From Rhodobacteraceae bacterium UBA6796 (GTDB taxonomy: Bacteria; Pseudomonadota; Alphaproteobacteria; Rhodobacterales; Rhodobacteraceae), in NCBI GenBank assembly GCA_002452815.1, contig DKFM01000017.1:1-64000 (forward strand): 64,000 nt of DNA. Reading direction: 5' to 3'. The notes beneath the pieces are model-generated. The model was not told the DNA's origin. It searched no databases and saw nothing but the letters and a program-made list of their open reading frames with translations. Positions 54,290 to 62,536 of this stretch are shown piece after piece; positions within the stretch are counted from its first letter, which is position 1, and each line of letters opens with the position of its first letter. The translations under genes were made by a program, and so were the position numbers.

Positions 54290-55965
54290 GCCTGCTGCAC
54301 ATCGACACGCTGGACCTGAGCTTTGCCAAAACGCCGATCCTGCGCGGGGTGACGCTGGGCCTCGAGCCCGGCGAAATTCTGGGACTGGTGGGCGAATCCG
54401 GGTCGGGCAAGTCGATGACGGCGCTGTCGGTGATGGGGCTGTTGCCGCAAGGCGCGCGGGCCACGGGGCGGATCTGGCTGGACGGGCAGGATCTGCTGGC
54501 GCTTTCCGAACGGCAGATGTGCGCATTACGCGGCAATCAGATCGGCATGATCTTTCAAGAGCCGATGACCGCCCTGAACCCGCTGATGACGATCGGCGAT
54601 CAGGTGGCCGAAACGCTGATGGTGCATCGCAAGATGCCCCGCGCCGAGGCCCGCGCGATCGCGCGCGCCAAGCTCGACCGGGTCGGCCTGCCCGGCCCGC
54701 GCTTTCCGCTCTCGCTTTATCCGCATGAACTGTCGGGCGGGCAGCGCCAGCGGGTGGCGATTGCGCTGGCCATCGCGCTACAGCCGCGCCTGCTGATCGC
54801 CGATGAACCGACCACGGCACTGGATGTCACGACCCAGGCCGAAGTGCTGAACCTGCTGCGCGATCTGGCGCGCGCCGAAGACATGGCGCTGATCCTGATC
54901 ACCCACGATCTGGCGGTGGTGGCGGGCATGGCCGACCGGGTCGCGGTCATGCGGCACGGGCAGATCGTGGAAACCGGCCCGACGGAACCCTTGTTCCGCG
55001 CGCCACGCCACCCCTATACCGCGCAGCTTCTGGCGGCCTCGACCCATCGCCCCAAAGCGGCGGCGCGCCCGGGCCCCGCAGCGGAGCATGAGTATTTTTG
55101 CCAAGAAGAAGCGGCAGGGATTTCTTCTTGGCAAAAATACTCGAAATCCGACGCGGCCCTGCTGCGGGTCGCCGGGGCCACGCGGATCTACCGCCTGCCG
55201 CGTCCCCGCCCTTTTGCGCCCCACCCCGAACTGCGGGCGGTCGATGATGTCAGCTTCCAGATCGGCCCGGGGGAGTCGGTCGGGCTGGTTGGGGAATCCG
55301 GTTGCGGCAAAAGCACATTGACCCGCGCGATCCTCGGGCTCGATCCGTTGCAGGCGGGGTCCATCACCCTGGGGGCGCACCCGGTGGGCCCCGGGATGCC
55401 GCAGGCCGCGCGCGCCGATGTGCAGGTGGTTTTTCAGGACCCCTACGGCAGCTTCAACCCGCGCCAGCGCGTCGAAACCCTGGTGGCCGAGCCATTCCAC
55501 CTGACCGGCCGCCCCGCCGACTGGCAGGACCGGGTGGCGGCAGCGCTGTCCGAGGTGGGGCTTGCTCCCGAGGATGGTGCGAAATTCATCCACGAATTTT
55601 CCGGCGGCCAGCGTCAGCGCATCGCGATTGCCCGCGCGCTGATCATCCGCCCGAAGCTGATCGTGCTGGACGAGGCGGTCTCGGCGCTGGATGTGCGGGT
55701 GCGCGCGCAGGTGCTGGATCTGCTGGCCACGCTACAGGCCAGTCACGATCTGGCCTATCTGTTCATCTCGCATGACCTGTCGGTGGTGCGCAATGTCACC
55801 ACCCGCTGTCTGGTGATGCAGGCCGGGCGGATCGTCGAACAGGGCCCGACCGAGGCATTGTTCACCGCGCCCCGCCATCCCTACACCGCAGAGCTTCTGG
55901 CCGCTGCGCCACAAATTCCCCCCGCATGGATGGAGGACCGTGCCCATGCTACCCCTCTGGTTTGA
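54286..55965 (+). CDS. Tandem ABC ATPase (DppD-DppF fusion) with repeat-encoded linker
   Basis: A 559-residue double nucleotide-binding protein. NBD1: Walker A 'GESGSGKS' (36-43), signature 'LSGGQRQR' (149-156), Walker B 'LLIADEPTTALD'. NBD2: Walker A 'GESGCGKS' (336-343), signature 'FSGGQRQR' (438-445), Walker B 'LIVLDEAVSALD'. It energises the two upstream permeases. The linker (residues 269-286) is encoded by a perfect inverted copy of the window's hairpin repeat, in frame. The 3' end overlaps the aldehyde dehydrogenase start by 20 bp. Confidence 0.92.
   Translation: MSLLHIDTLDLSFAKTPILRGVTLGLEPGEILGLVGESGSGKSMTALSVMGLLPQGARATGRIWLDGQDLLALSERQMCALRGNQIGMIFQEPMTALNPLMTIGDQVAETLMVHRKMPRAEARAIARAKLDRVGLPGPRFPLSLYPHELSGGQRQRVAIALAIALQPRLLIADEPTTALDVTTQAEVLNLLRDLARAEDMALILITHDLAVVAGMADRVAVMRHGQIVETGPTEPLFRAPRHPYTAQLLAASTHRPKAAARPGPAAEHEYFCQEEAAGISSWQKYSKSDAALLRVAGATRIYRLPRPRPFAPHPELRAVDDVSFQIGPGESVGLVGESGCGKSTLTRAILGLDPLQAGSITLGAHPVGPGMPQAARADVQVVFQDPYGSFNPRQRVETLVAEPFHLTGRPADWQDRVAAALSEVGLAPEDGAKFIHEFSGGQRQRIAIARALIIRPKLIVLDEAVSALDVRVRAQVLDLLATLQASHDLAYLFISHDLSVVRNVTTRCLVMQAGRIVEQGPTEALFTAPRHPYTAELLAAAPQIPPAWMEDRAHATPLV
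55090..55142. repeat. Composite hairpin repeat, copy 8, inside a coding gene
   Basis: Perfect 21-bp arms (55090-55110 and 55122-55142) around an 11-bp loop; the core is TATTTTTGCCAAGAAGAA. It encodes residues 269-286 of the ABC ATPase linker without breaking the frame. It lacks the flanking G5/C5 hairpins of other copies. Confidence 0.9.
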
Positions 55966-57388
55966 TCCCACCGAAATCCTGATCGGCGGACAGTGGCGCA
56001 AGACCCGCGAAACGCTGCCCGTCGAAAACCCCTCGACCGGCGCCGAGATGGCGCAGATCGCCCGCGGCAGCGCCAGTGACATCGACGAGGCCGTGGCCGC
56101 CGCCCGGGCCGCGCTGGACGGCGACTGGGGGCAGCTCAGCGCCACCGAACGCGGGCGTGTGCTGGCACGGATGGGGGCGCTGGTGCTGGACAATGCCGAG
56201 GCGCTGGCCACGATCGAGGCGCTGGATGTCGGCAAGCCGCTGGCCCAGGCGCGCGCCGATGTGGTGGCGCTGGCCCGCTATCTGGAATTCTACGGCGGCG
56301 CCGCCGACAAGGTGATGGGCGAGACGATCCCCTACCTGAACGGTTACACCGCCTATACGCTGCGCGAACCGCATGGCGTGACCGGCCATATCGTGCCCTG
56401 GAACTATCCGATGCAGATCATCGGCCGCTCGGTCGGCGCGGCGCTGGCGATGGGCAATGCGGCGGTGCTGAAACCCGCCGAAGAGGCCAGCCTGACCGCG
56501 CTGGCCTTCGCCCGCATCGCCGCCGAAGCCGGGTTGCCCGCGGGAGCGCTCAATATCGTGCCGGGTCTGGGCGAAGAGGCGGGCGCGGCGCTCTCGGCGC
56601 ACCCCGGCGTCAATCACCTGAGCTTCACCGGATCGGTTGGCGTGGGGCAGCTGATCCAGGCGCAGGCAGCGGCAAATGTGGTGCCGGTCACGCTCGAACT
56701 CGGGGGGAAATCGCCGCAGATCGTGTTCGACGACGCCGATCTGGACCGCGCGCTGCCGTTTTTGGTGAATGCGGGCATCCAGAACGCGGGTCAGACCTGC
56801 TCGGCGGCCTCGCGGATTCTGGTGCAGCGCGGGCGCTATGACGAGGTGGTCGCGCGGATGGCCGCGCGCTATGGCGCACTGCGCGTGGGGCCGGCGCTGT
56901 CGGATCTGGATCTGGGGCCGCTGATCTCGGCGCGGCAAAAGCAGATCGTCGAAGGCTATCTGCGGCTTGCGTCCGATCTGACCATCGCGGCGCAAGGCCA
57001 GATCCACCCCGACGCGCCCGAGACCGGCCATTACATCGCGCCCACGCTGATCGCCGGGGGCAGCGGGGCGCACCGGCTGGCGCAAGAGGAAATCTTTGGT
57101 CCCGCGCAGCTGGTGATCCCCTTCGATACCGAGGAAGAGGCCGTGGCAATCGCGAATGGCACTGAATACGGGCTTGTTGCCGCGATCTGGTCGCAGGACG
57201 GGCCCCGCACGATGCGGCTGGCGCGGCGGCTGCGCGCGGGGCAGGTGTTCTTGAACAATTACGGCGCGGGTGGCGGGGTCGAACTGCCCTTCGGCGGCAC
57301 CGGCAAATCGGGCCATGGCCGCGAAAAGGGGTTCGAGGCGCTCTATGGTTTCTCGGCCCTGAAGACCGTGGCCGCCTGGCATGGCTGA
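55946..57388 (+). CDS. NAD-dependent aldehyde dehydrogenase (betaine-aldehyde type)
   Basis: A 480-residue ALDH. Motifs are 'HIVPWNYPMQIIGRSVGAAL', 'LELGGKSPQIVFDDADLDRA' (general-base Glu) and 'NAGQTCSAASRIL' (catalytic Cys). ATG 55946 has GGAGG nine bases upstream; a GTG two codons earlier is possible. The class is close to betaine- and aminobutyraldehyde dehydrogenases, but the substrate is unknown. It is encoded between the ABC ATPase and an SDR gene and probably oxidises a product of the transported compound. Confidence 0.88.
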   Translation: MLPLWFDPTEILIGGQWRKTRETLPVENPSTGAEMAQIARGSASDIDEAVAAARAALDGDWGQLSATERGRVLARMGALVLDNAEALATIEALDVGKPLAQARADVVALARYLEFYGGAADKVMGETIPYLNGYTAYTLREPHGVTGHIVPWNYPMQIIGRSVGAALAMGNAAVLKPAEEASLTALAFARIAAEAGLPAGALNIVPGLGEEAGAALSAHPGVNHLSFTGSVGVGQLIQAQAAANVVPVTLELGGKSPQIVFDDADLDRALPFLVNAGIQNAGQTCSAASRILVQRGRYDEVVARMAARYGALRVGPALSDLDLGPLISARQKQIVEGYLRLASDLTIAAQGQIHPDAPETGHYIAPTLIAGGSGAHRLAQEEIFGPAQLVIPFDTEEEAVAIANGTEYGLVAAIWSQDGPRTMRLARRLRAGQVFLNNYGAGGGVELPFGGTGKSGHGREKGFEALYGFSALKTVAAWHG

Positions 57389-57408
57389 GCGTGAAATGGG
57401 AGGACGAC

Positions 57409-58149
57409 ATGAGACTTGAGGGGAAAACAGCGATTGTCACCGGCGCGGCCTCGGGGTTTGGCGCGGGGATCGCGCGGCGCTTCGCGGCCGAGGGCGCCGA
57501 GGTGATGATCGCCGACATGAACTATACCGCCGCCCGCGCGCTGGCCGACGAGGTCGGCGGGCTGGCCTGCGAGGTGGACGTGAGCCGCGACGACTCGGTC
57601 ACCGAGATGGCGCGGCTGGCCAGCACAACCTGGGGACGGGTCGATATTCTGGTGAACAACGCCGGAACCACCCACCTGCCCGCCTTCATGGAAGAGGTCA
57701 GCGAGGCCGAATTCGACCGGGTTTTCGCGGTGAATGCGAAATCGGTCTATCTGACCGCGCGCCATATCGTGCCGATGATGAAGACGGCCGAGCGCGGCGC
57801 CATCCTGAACGTGGCCTCGACCGCCGGGGTCAGCCCGCGCCCGCGGCTGAACTGGTATAATGCCTCGAAGGGCTGGATGATCACCGCCACGCGGGCGATG
57901 GCGGTCGAACTGGCGCCTTTCGGGGTGCGGGTCAATGCGATCAACCCGGTTGCGGGCGAGACGCCGCTGCTCAAAAGCTTCATGGGCGAGGACACACCCG
58001 AGGTGCGCGCGCGCTTTCTGGCGACGATTCCGCTGGGGCGGTTTTCCACCCCCGAGGATATGGCCAATGCGGCGCTGTTCCTGTGTTCGGACGAGGCGGC
58101 GATGGTGACCGGCGTCGCGATGGAAGTGGATGGCGGGCGCTGTATCTGA
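57409..58149 (+). CDS. Short-chain dehydrogenase/reductase
   Basis: A 246-residue classical SDR. NAD(P) motif 'VTGAASGFGAGIARRFA', 'LVNNAGTT', catalytic Ser in 'LNVASTAG' and Tyr-X3-Lys in 'NWYNASKGW'. 'IADMNYTAAR' suggests NAD preference (Asp after the second strand). GGGAGG precedes ATG 57409. It follows the aldehyde dehydrogenase by 20 bp in the same operon; substrate unknown. Confidence 0.88.
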   Translation: MRLEGKTAIVTGAASGFGAGIARRFAAEGAEVMIADMNYTAARALADEVGGLACEVDVSRDDSVTEMARLASTTWGRVDILVNNAGTTHLPAFMEEVSEAEFDRVFAVNAKSVYLTARHIVPMMKTAERGAILNVASTAGVSPRPRLNWYNASKGWMITATRAMAVELAPFGVRVNAINPVAGETPLLKSFMGEDTPEVRARFLATIPLGRFSTPEDMANAALFLCSDEAAMVTGVAMEVDGGRCI

Positions 58150-58155
58150 GCCGCC

Positions 58156-58208
58156 CGGGGGTTTCACACCCCCGGACCCCCGTGGGATATTTGAGCCAAA
58201 GTGAAAGG
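58156..58208. repeat. Composite hairpin repeat, copy 9 (single arm)
   Basis: A G5/C5 hairpin at about 58157-58174, then CCCCCGTGGGATATTTGAGC (58178-58197) followed by CAAAGTGAAAGG. The opposite arm is absent. It lies between the SDR gene and the P1 peptidase gene. Confidence 0.65.
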
Positions 58209-58227
58209 CCACAGGAAAGGGAGACCG

Positions 58228-59220
58228 ATGCGCGCCGGACCAAGAAACCTGATTACCGATGTCGCGGGGCTGGTGGTCGGCAATGCCCAGGATGCGGGCC
58301 TGCGATCGGGCTGCACCGTTCTGACGGCGGATCGCCCCTTCGTGGCCGCGGTGCATGTGATGGGTGGCGCACCCGGCACCCGCGAAACCGATCTGCTGGC
58401 GCCCGACAAGCTGGTGCAAGAGGTGGATGCGCTGGTGTTGTCGGGCGGATCGGCCTTCGGGCTGGATGCGGCGGGCGGCGTGGCGGACGGCTTGCGCGCG
58501 GCGGGGCGGGGCTTTGCCGTGGGGGATATTCGGGTGCCGATCGTGCCCGGTGCGATCCTGTTCGATCTGCTCAACGGCGGCGACAAGGGCTGGTCTGTGA
58601 ACCCCTATGGCGCCTTGGGACGCGCGGCGCTGGCGCAGGCGGGGCCCGCGTTCGAGATCGGCACGGCAGGCGCGGGCTTTGGCGCGATGACCGGCACGCT
58701 GAAGGGGGGCTTGGGCTCTGCCTCGGCGGTGCTGGACAATGGCCTGACCGTTGGGGCGCTGGTGGCGGTGAATGCCCTGGGGTCGGCCTGCGTGGGCAAC
58801 TGCGCGGAATTCTGGGCCGCACCCTGGGAGCTGGACAATGAATTCGGCGGTCTGGGAGCCGCGCGCGCCTATCCCGCCGGGGCCGAGCCTGCGCCGATGA
58901 AGCGGATGGGAGAGGCCACCACGATTGCCATCGTCGCCACCGATGCCACGCTGACCCAGGCGCAGGCCACGCGCATGGCCGTGGCCGCGCATGACGGGAT
59001 GGCGCGCGCCCTGGTGCCAAGCCACACGCCCTTTGACGGCGATCTGGTCTTTGCCGCGGCCACCGGCGCGCGCGCCCTGCCCGATCCGGTCGCGGACCCG
59101 TTCGTTCTGGGCCATGCCGCGGCCTCGTGTCTGGCGCGCGCGATCGCCCGCGCGATCCATGCCGCGCAGCCCATGCCCGGCGATCTGCAACCCTGCTGGC
59201 AGGCGCGCTTCGGCGCCTGA
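58228..59220 (+). CDS. P1-family (DmpA-type) peptidase
   Basis: A 330-residue Ntn-type self-processing hydrolase. The N-terminal 'NLITDVAGLVVGNAQDA' and 'ALVLSGGSAFGLDAAGGVAD' are family signatures, and the likely autocleavage site is Gly-Ser in 'VAVNALGSACVGN'. Members are aminopeptidases acting on D- or beta-amino acyl peptides. ATG 58228 follows AAGGGAG. It lies downstream of the ABC/ALDH/SDR operon, in a catabolic neighbourhood for amides or peptides. Confidence 0.88.
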   Translation: MRAGPRNLITDVAGLVVGNAQDAGLRSGCTVLTADRPFVAAVHVMGGAPGTRETDLLAPDKLVQEVDALVLSGGSAFGLDAAGGVADGLRAAGRGFAVGDIRVPIVPGAILFDLLNGGDKGWSVNPYGALGRAALAQAGPAFEIGTAGAGFGAMTGTLKGGLGSASAVLDNGLTVGALVAVNALGSACVGNCAEFWAAPWELDNEFGGLGAARAYPAGAEPAPMKRMGEATTIAIVATDATLTQAQATRMAVAAHDGMARALVPSHTPFDGDLVFAAATGARALPDPVADPFVLGHAAASCLARAIARAIHAAQPMPGDLQPCWQARFGA

Positions 59221-59350
59221 TCTGCCAGATTGGCAAGGCGATGCGCCGCTTCGGCAAATGACGCGCCCTGCGCTGACCATTCGGGCGGATGGACAAGCCC
59301 GCCGCCGCGTGCTTCCCTTCGGGAATGCCCAAACCCCGGGAGGATGACCC

Positions 59351-60829
59351 ATGCTCGACACCACTACCGATCTGAAATCGCTGCTCAAGGACCCGAGCCT
59401 GCTTGAAACCCGCGCCTTCGTGGCGGGCGAGTGGGTCGAGGCCGATGATGGCGCGCGCTTTGACGTGACCAACCCCGCCCGGGGCGATGTGATCTGCTCG
59501 GTCCCCGATCTGGGCCGCGCCGAGACCGCCCGCGCCATCGCCGCCGCACAAGAGGCGATGAAGGACTGGGCCGCGCGCACCGGCAAGGAACGCGCGCAGG
59601 TGCTGCGCAAGTGGTTCGACCTGATGATGGCCAACCAGGACGATCTGGGCGCGATCCTGACCGCCGAAATGGGCAAGCCGCTGCCCGAGGCGAAGGGCGA
59701 GATCGCCTATGGCGCAAGCTTCATCGAATGGTTCGGCGAAGAGGCCAAACGGATCTACGGCGAAACCATCCCCGGCCACATGCGCGACAAGCGCATTCAG
59801 GTCATCAAGCAGCCGATCGGCGTTGTCGGCTCGATCACGCCGTGGAACTTCCCCAATGCGATGATCACCCGCAAATGCGGCCCGGCGCTGGCGGTGGGCT
59901 GTGGCTTCGTCGCGCGCCCCGCTTCGGAAACGCCGCTTTCGGCGCTGGCGCTGGCCGTGCTGGGCGAACGCGCGGGCCTGCCGAAGGGGATTTTCTCGGT
60001 CATCACCTCGACCAAGGCCTCGGACATCGGCAAGGAATTCTGCGAAAACCACGCCGTGCGCAAGCTGACCTTCACCGGCAGCACCGAGGTCGGGCGCATC
60101 CTGATGCGTCAGGCCGCCGATCAGGTGATGAAATGCTCGATGGAGCTGGGCGGCAACGCGCCCTTCATCGTGTTCGACGATGCCGATCTGGATGCGGCGG
60201 TCGACGGCGCGATGATGTCGAAGTTCCGCAACAACGGTCAGACCTGCGTCTGCGCCAACCGGATCTATGTGCAGGCCGGGGTCTACGATGCCTTCGCCGA
60301 GAAACTGGCCGCGGCGGTTGCCAAGCTGAACATCGGCGACGGGCTGAATGAAGGGATCACCACCGGCCCGCTGATTTCGGACAAGGCCGTGGCCAAGGTC
60401 GAAGAGCACATCGCCGATGTGGTCAAGGGCGGCGGCAAGGTGATGACCGGCGGCAAACGCCATGACCTGGGCGGCACCTTCTTCCAGCCGACCGTGCTGA
60501 CCGGGGTCACGCAGGACATGAAGGTCGCGACCGACGAAACCTTCGGCCCCGTAGCGCCGCTGTTCAAATTCGACACCGAGGAAGAGGTGATCGCGAAGGC
60601 GAATGCCACGATCTTCGGTCTGGCCAGCTATTTCTACGCCCGCGACATCGGCCGGATTACCCGCGTTCAGGAAGGGCTGGAATATGGCATCGTCGGCGTA
60701 AACACCGGCATCATCTCGACCGAGGTGGCGCCTTTCGGCGGGGTGAAGCAGTCGGGTCTGGGCCGCGAAGGCAGCCACCACGGCACCGAGGACTACCTGG
60801 AAATGAAATACATCTGCCTGTCGATCTAA
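59351..60829 (+). CDS. gabD: Succinate-semialdehyde dehydrogenase
   Basis: A 492-residue ALDH of the GabD type. 'ITPWNFPNAMITRKCGPALA', the Glu motif 'MELGGNAPFIVFDDADLDAA' and the catalytic Cys in 'NNGQTCVCANRIYVQ' (Cys pair spaced by one residue, typical of GabD) are clear. GGAGG lies eight bases before ATG 59351. It would complete GABA or polyamine breakdown to succinate, linking to puuAB at 5.9-8.6 kb. A terminator follows. Confidence 0.92.
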   Translation: MLDTTTDLKSLLKDPSLLETRAFVAGEWVEADDGARFDVTNPARGDVICSVPDLGRAETARAIAAAQEAMKDWAARTGKERAQVLRKWFDLMMANQDDLGAILTAEMGKPLPEAKGEIAYGASFIEWFGEEAKRIYGETIPGHMRDKRIQVIKQPIGVVGSITPWNFPNAMITRKCGPALAVGCGFVARPASETPLSALALAVLGERAGLPKGIFSVITSTKASDIGKEFCENHAVRKLTFTGSTEVGRILMRQAADQVMKCSMELGGNAPFIVFDDADLDAAVDGAMMSKFRNNGQTCVCANRIYVQAGVYDAFAEKLAAAVAKLNIGDGLNEGITTGPLISDKAVAKVEEHIADVVKGGGKVMTGGKRHDLGGTFFQPTVLTGVTQDMKVATDETFGPVAPLFKFDTEEEVIAKANATIFGLASYFYARDIGRITRVQEGLEYGIVGVNTGIISTEVAPFGGVKQSGLGREGSHHGTEDYLEMKYICLSI

Positions 60830-60876
60830 GACGGCGGGCGGGGGCCACCCCGCCTTCCACGACAGGGACGCCCATG

Positions 60877-60905
60877 AAAAAGGCCGCGCAGTGCGCGGCC
60901 TTTTT
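60877..60905 (+). terminator. Bidirectional rho-independent terminator
   Basis: AAAAAGGCCGCGCA / TGCGCGGCCTTTTT, a near-perfect palindrome with A and T tracts, between convergent gabD and the TrcR gene. Confidence 0.92.
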
Positions 60906-60922
60906 GTCCCCTGGACGGGCGA

Positions 60923-61675
60923 TTACTTGTCGTCTTCGTCGTCCTCGTCATCCCCACCGCTGAGGTTGAAGAAGCTGTCGGCATCCGAGAAGTCGCGCGG
61001 ATCGGCCTTCTCTTCGTCCTGGGTGAGCGAGAAATTCTCCAGCCCGGCGATCGACGAGGGCAGCCGCGGCTCGGGCGCCATGCCCAGCGACTGCTCGGTC
61101 GAGACCAGCTTGCGGCGCTCGTCATCGCTCATCAGCCCGCCCTCGGCGGCCTTCTTCTTGGCGGCTTTCTGCACTTCGCTGTCCAGTTCGGACTGACGGC
61201 ACAGGCCAAGCGCGACCGGGTCGATCGCCGTCATGTTCTGGATGTTCCAGTGCGTGCGCTCGCGGATCGAGGCGATCGTCGGTTTGGTCGTGCCCACCAG
61301 ACGCGCGATCTGCGCATCGGCCAGTTCGGGGTGGAACTTGACCAGCCACAGGATCGCGTTCGGGCGGTCCTGACGTTTCGACAGCGGGGTGTAGCGCGGG
61401 CCGCGACGCTTGTCTTCGCCCACCGAAGCCGCGTTGAACTTCAGGCGCAGCTTGTACATCGGGTCGGCTTCGCCCTTCTCGATCTCTTTCGGATCAAGCT
61501 GGCTCGAGGCCACCGGGTCGAAACCCTTCACACCCACGGCCACGTCGCCGTCGGCAATGCCCTGAACCTCCAATTCGTGCATGCCGCAGAAATCCGCGAT
61601 CTGCTTGAAGGTCAGCGTCGTATTGTCCACCAGCCACACGGCGGTCGCCTTGGCCATCAGGGGCTTGTTCGTCAT
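60923..61675 (-). CDS. trcR: DUF1013 protein (TrcR-type RNA-polymerase-associated regulator)
   Basis: A 250-residue protein of the alphaproteobacteria-restricted DUF1013 family. The core has 'VWLVDNTTLTFKQIADFCGM' and 'KFHPELADAQIARLVGTTK', two helix-turn-helix-like repeats. The C-terminus ends in a highly acidic tail ('GGDDEDDEDDK'). In Caulobacter the homologue TrcR binds RNA polymerase and influences the cell cycle. Start 61675 (MTNKPLM) is chosen because AAGGA lies ten bases upstream, whereas the first ATG overlaps the ribosome site. Confidence 0.9.
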   Translation of the reverse strand: MTNKPLMAKATAVWLVDNTTLTFKQIADFCGMHELEVQGIADGDVAVGVKGFDPVASSQLDPKEIEKGEADPMYKLRLKFNAASVGEDKRRGPRYTPLSKRQDRPNAILWLVKFHPELADAQIARLVGTTKPTIASIRERTHWNIQNMTAIDPVALGLCRQSELDSEVQKAAKKKAAEGGLMSDDERRKLVSTEQSLGMAPEPRLPSSIAGLENFSLTQDEEKADPRDFSDADSFFNLSGGDDEDDEDDK

Positions 61676-61807
61676 CGGAGCCATCCTTTACAAATCTCTC
61701 CCGGGCCGTGAAATCGGCTGCGGTCGGGTGCTTCCCGTGACCGCGGTCCATTTCTGGGGGGAATTGCGCCCGTATATAGTGCCGAATCCGGCCGGAGGAA
61801 AGAGAAA

Positions 61808-62443
61808 ATGAGACTTTCAGCCCTTGCCGCCCTGCTGTGCCTGGCCAACCCTGTCTGGGCCGAGGGCGAACGGGCGGGGGATTTCGACTATTACGTCCTG
61901 TCCCTGTCCTGGTCGCCCGGCTGGTGCGCCACCGATGGCGCGGGCCGCAATGCCCGACAGTGCGACCCGCAGGCCGACGCCGCCTTCGTGCTGCACGGGC
62001 TTTGGCCGCAATATGAACGCGGCTATCCCAGCTATTGCCACACGACCGCGCGCGATCCCTCGCGCATGCAATCGGCCGCGATGGAAGACATCATGGGATC
62101 GGATGGCGCAGCCTGGTATCAGTGGAAAAAACACGGGCGCTGCGCAGGGATGTCGGCCCGCGACTACTACGCCACCGCCCGCGCGGCCTTTGCCAGCATC
62201 GACATCCCCGATGTGTTCGAGACCCTGAACAAGGATGTGAAACTGCCTGCCTCGGTCGTCGAAGAGGCATTTCTGGAGGCCAACCCCGGGCTGCGCCGCG
62301 AGATGATCACCATCACCTGCGATCAGGGGCGCATTCAGGAAGCGCGGATCTGCCTGAGCAAGGATCTGACACCGCGCAAATGCGGCCCCGATGTGATCCG
62401 CGACTGCACGATGCGCGACGCGCTGATGGAACGGGTGCGCTGA
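61808..62443 (+). CDS. Ribonuclease T2 family protein, secreted
   Basis: A 211-residue endoribonuclease with a signal peptide (MRLSALAALLCLANPVWA). Both catalytic segments are intact: CAS I 'FVLHGLWPQYERGYPS' (His63) and CAS II 'WYQWKKHGRCAGMS' (His109, Lys108). Six or more cysteines suggest periplasmic disulfides. Likely an RNase I-like scavenger of periplasmic RNA. Its end is followed by a complete hairpin repeat. Confidence 0.92.
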   Translation: MRLSALAALLCLANPVWAEGERAGDFDYYVLSLSWSPGWCATDGAGRNARQCDPQADAAFVLHGLWPQYERGYPSYCHTTARDPSRMQSAAMEDIMGSDGAAWYQWKKHGRCAGMSARDYYATARAAFASIDIPDVFETLNKDVKLPASVVEEAFLEANPGLRREMITITCDQGRIQEARICLSKDLTPRKCGPDVIRDCTMRDALMERVR

Positions 62444-62456
62444 TCCTGCGCGCGGC

Positions 62457-62536
62457 GGGGGCTGCCTGCCCCCGCACCCCCGGGAGTATTTTTGCCAAGA
62501 AGAAAAGGGGGCTTCTTCTTGGTCCAAATACTCATC
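62457..62536. repeat. Composite hairpin repeat, copy 10 (complete)
   Basis: GGGGGCTGCCTGCCCCC (62457-62473), arms TATTTTTGCCAAGAAGAA (62487-62504) and TTCTTCTTGGTCCAAATACT (62512-62531). The second arm runs into the stop codon of the quinone oxidoreductase gene. Confidence 0.85.
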
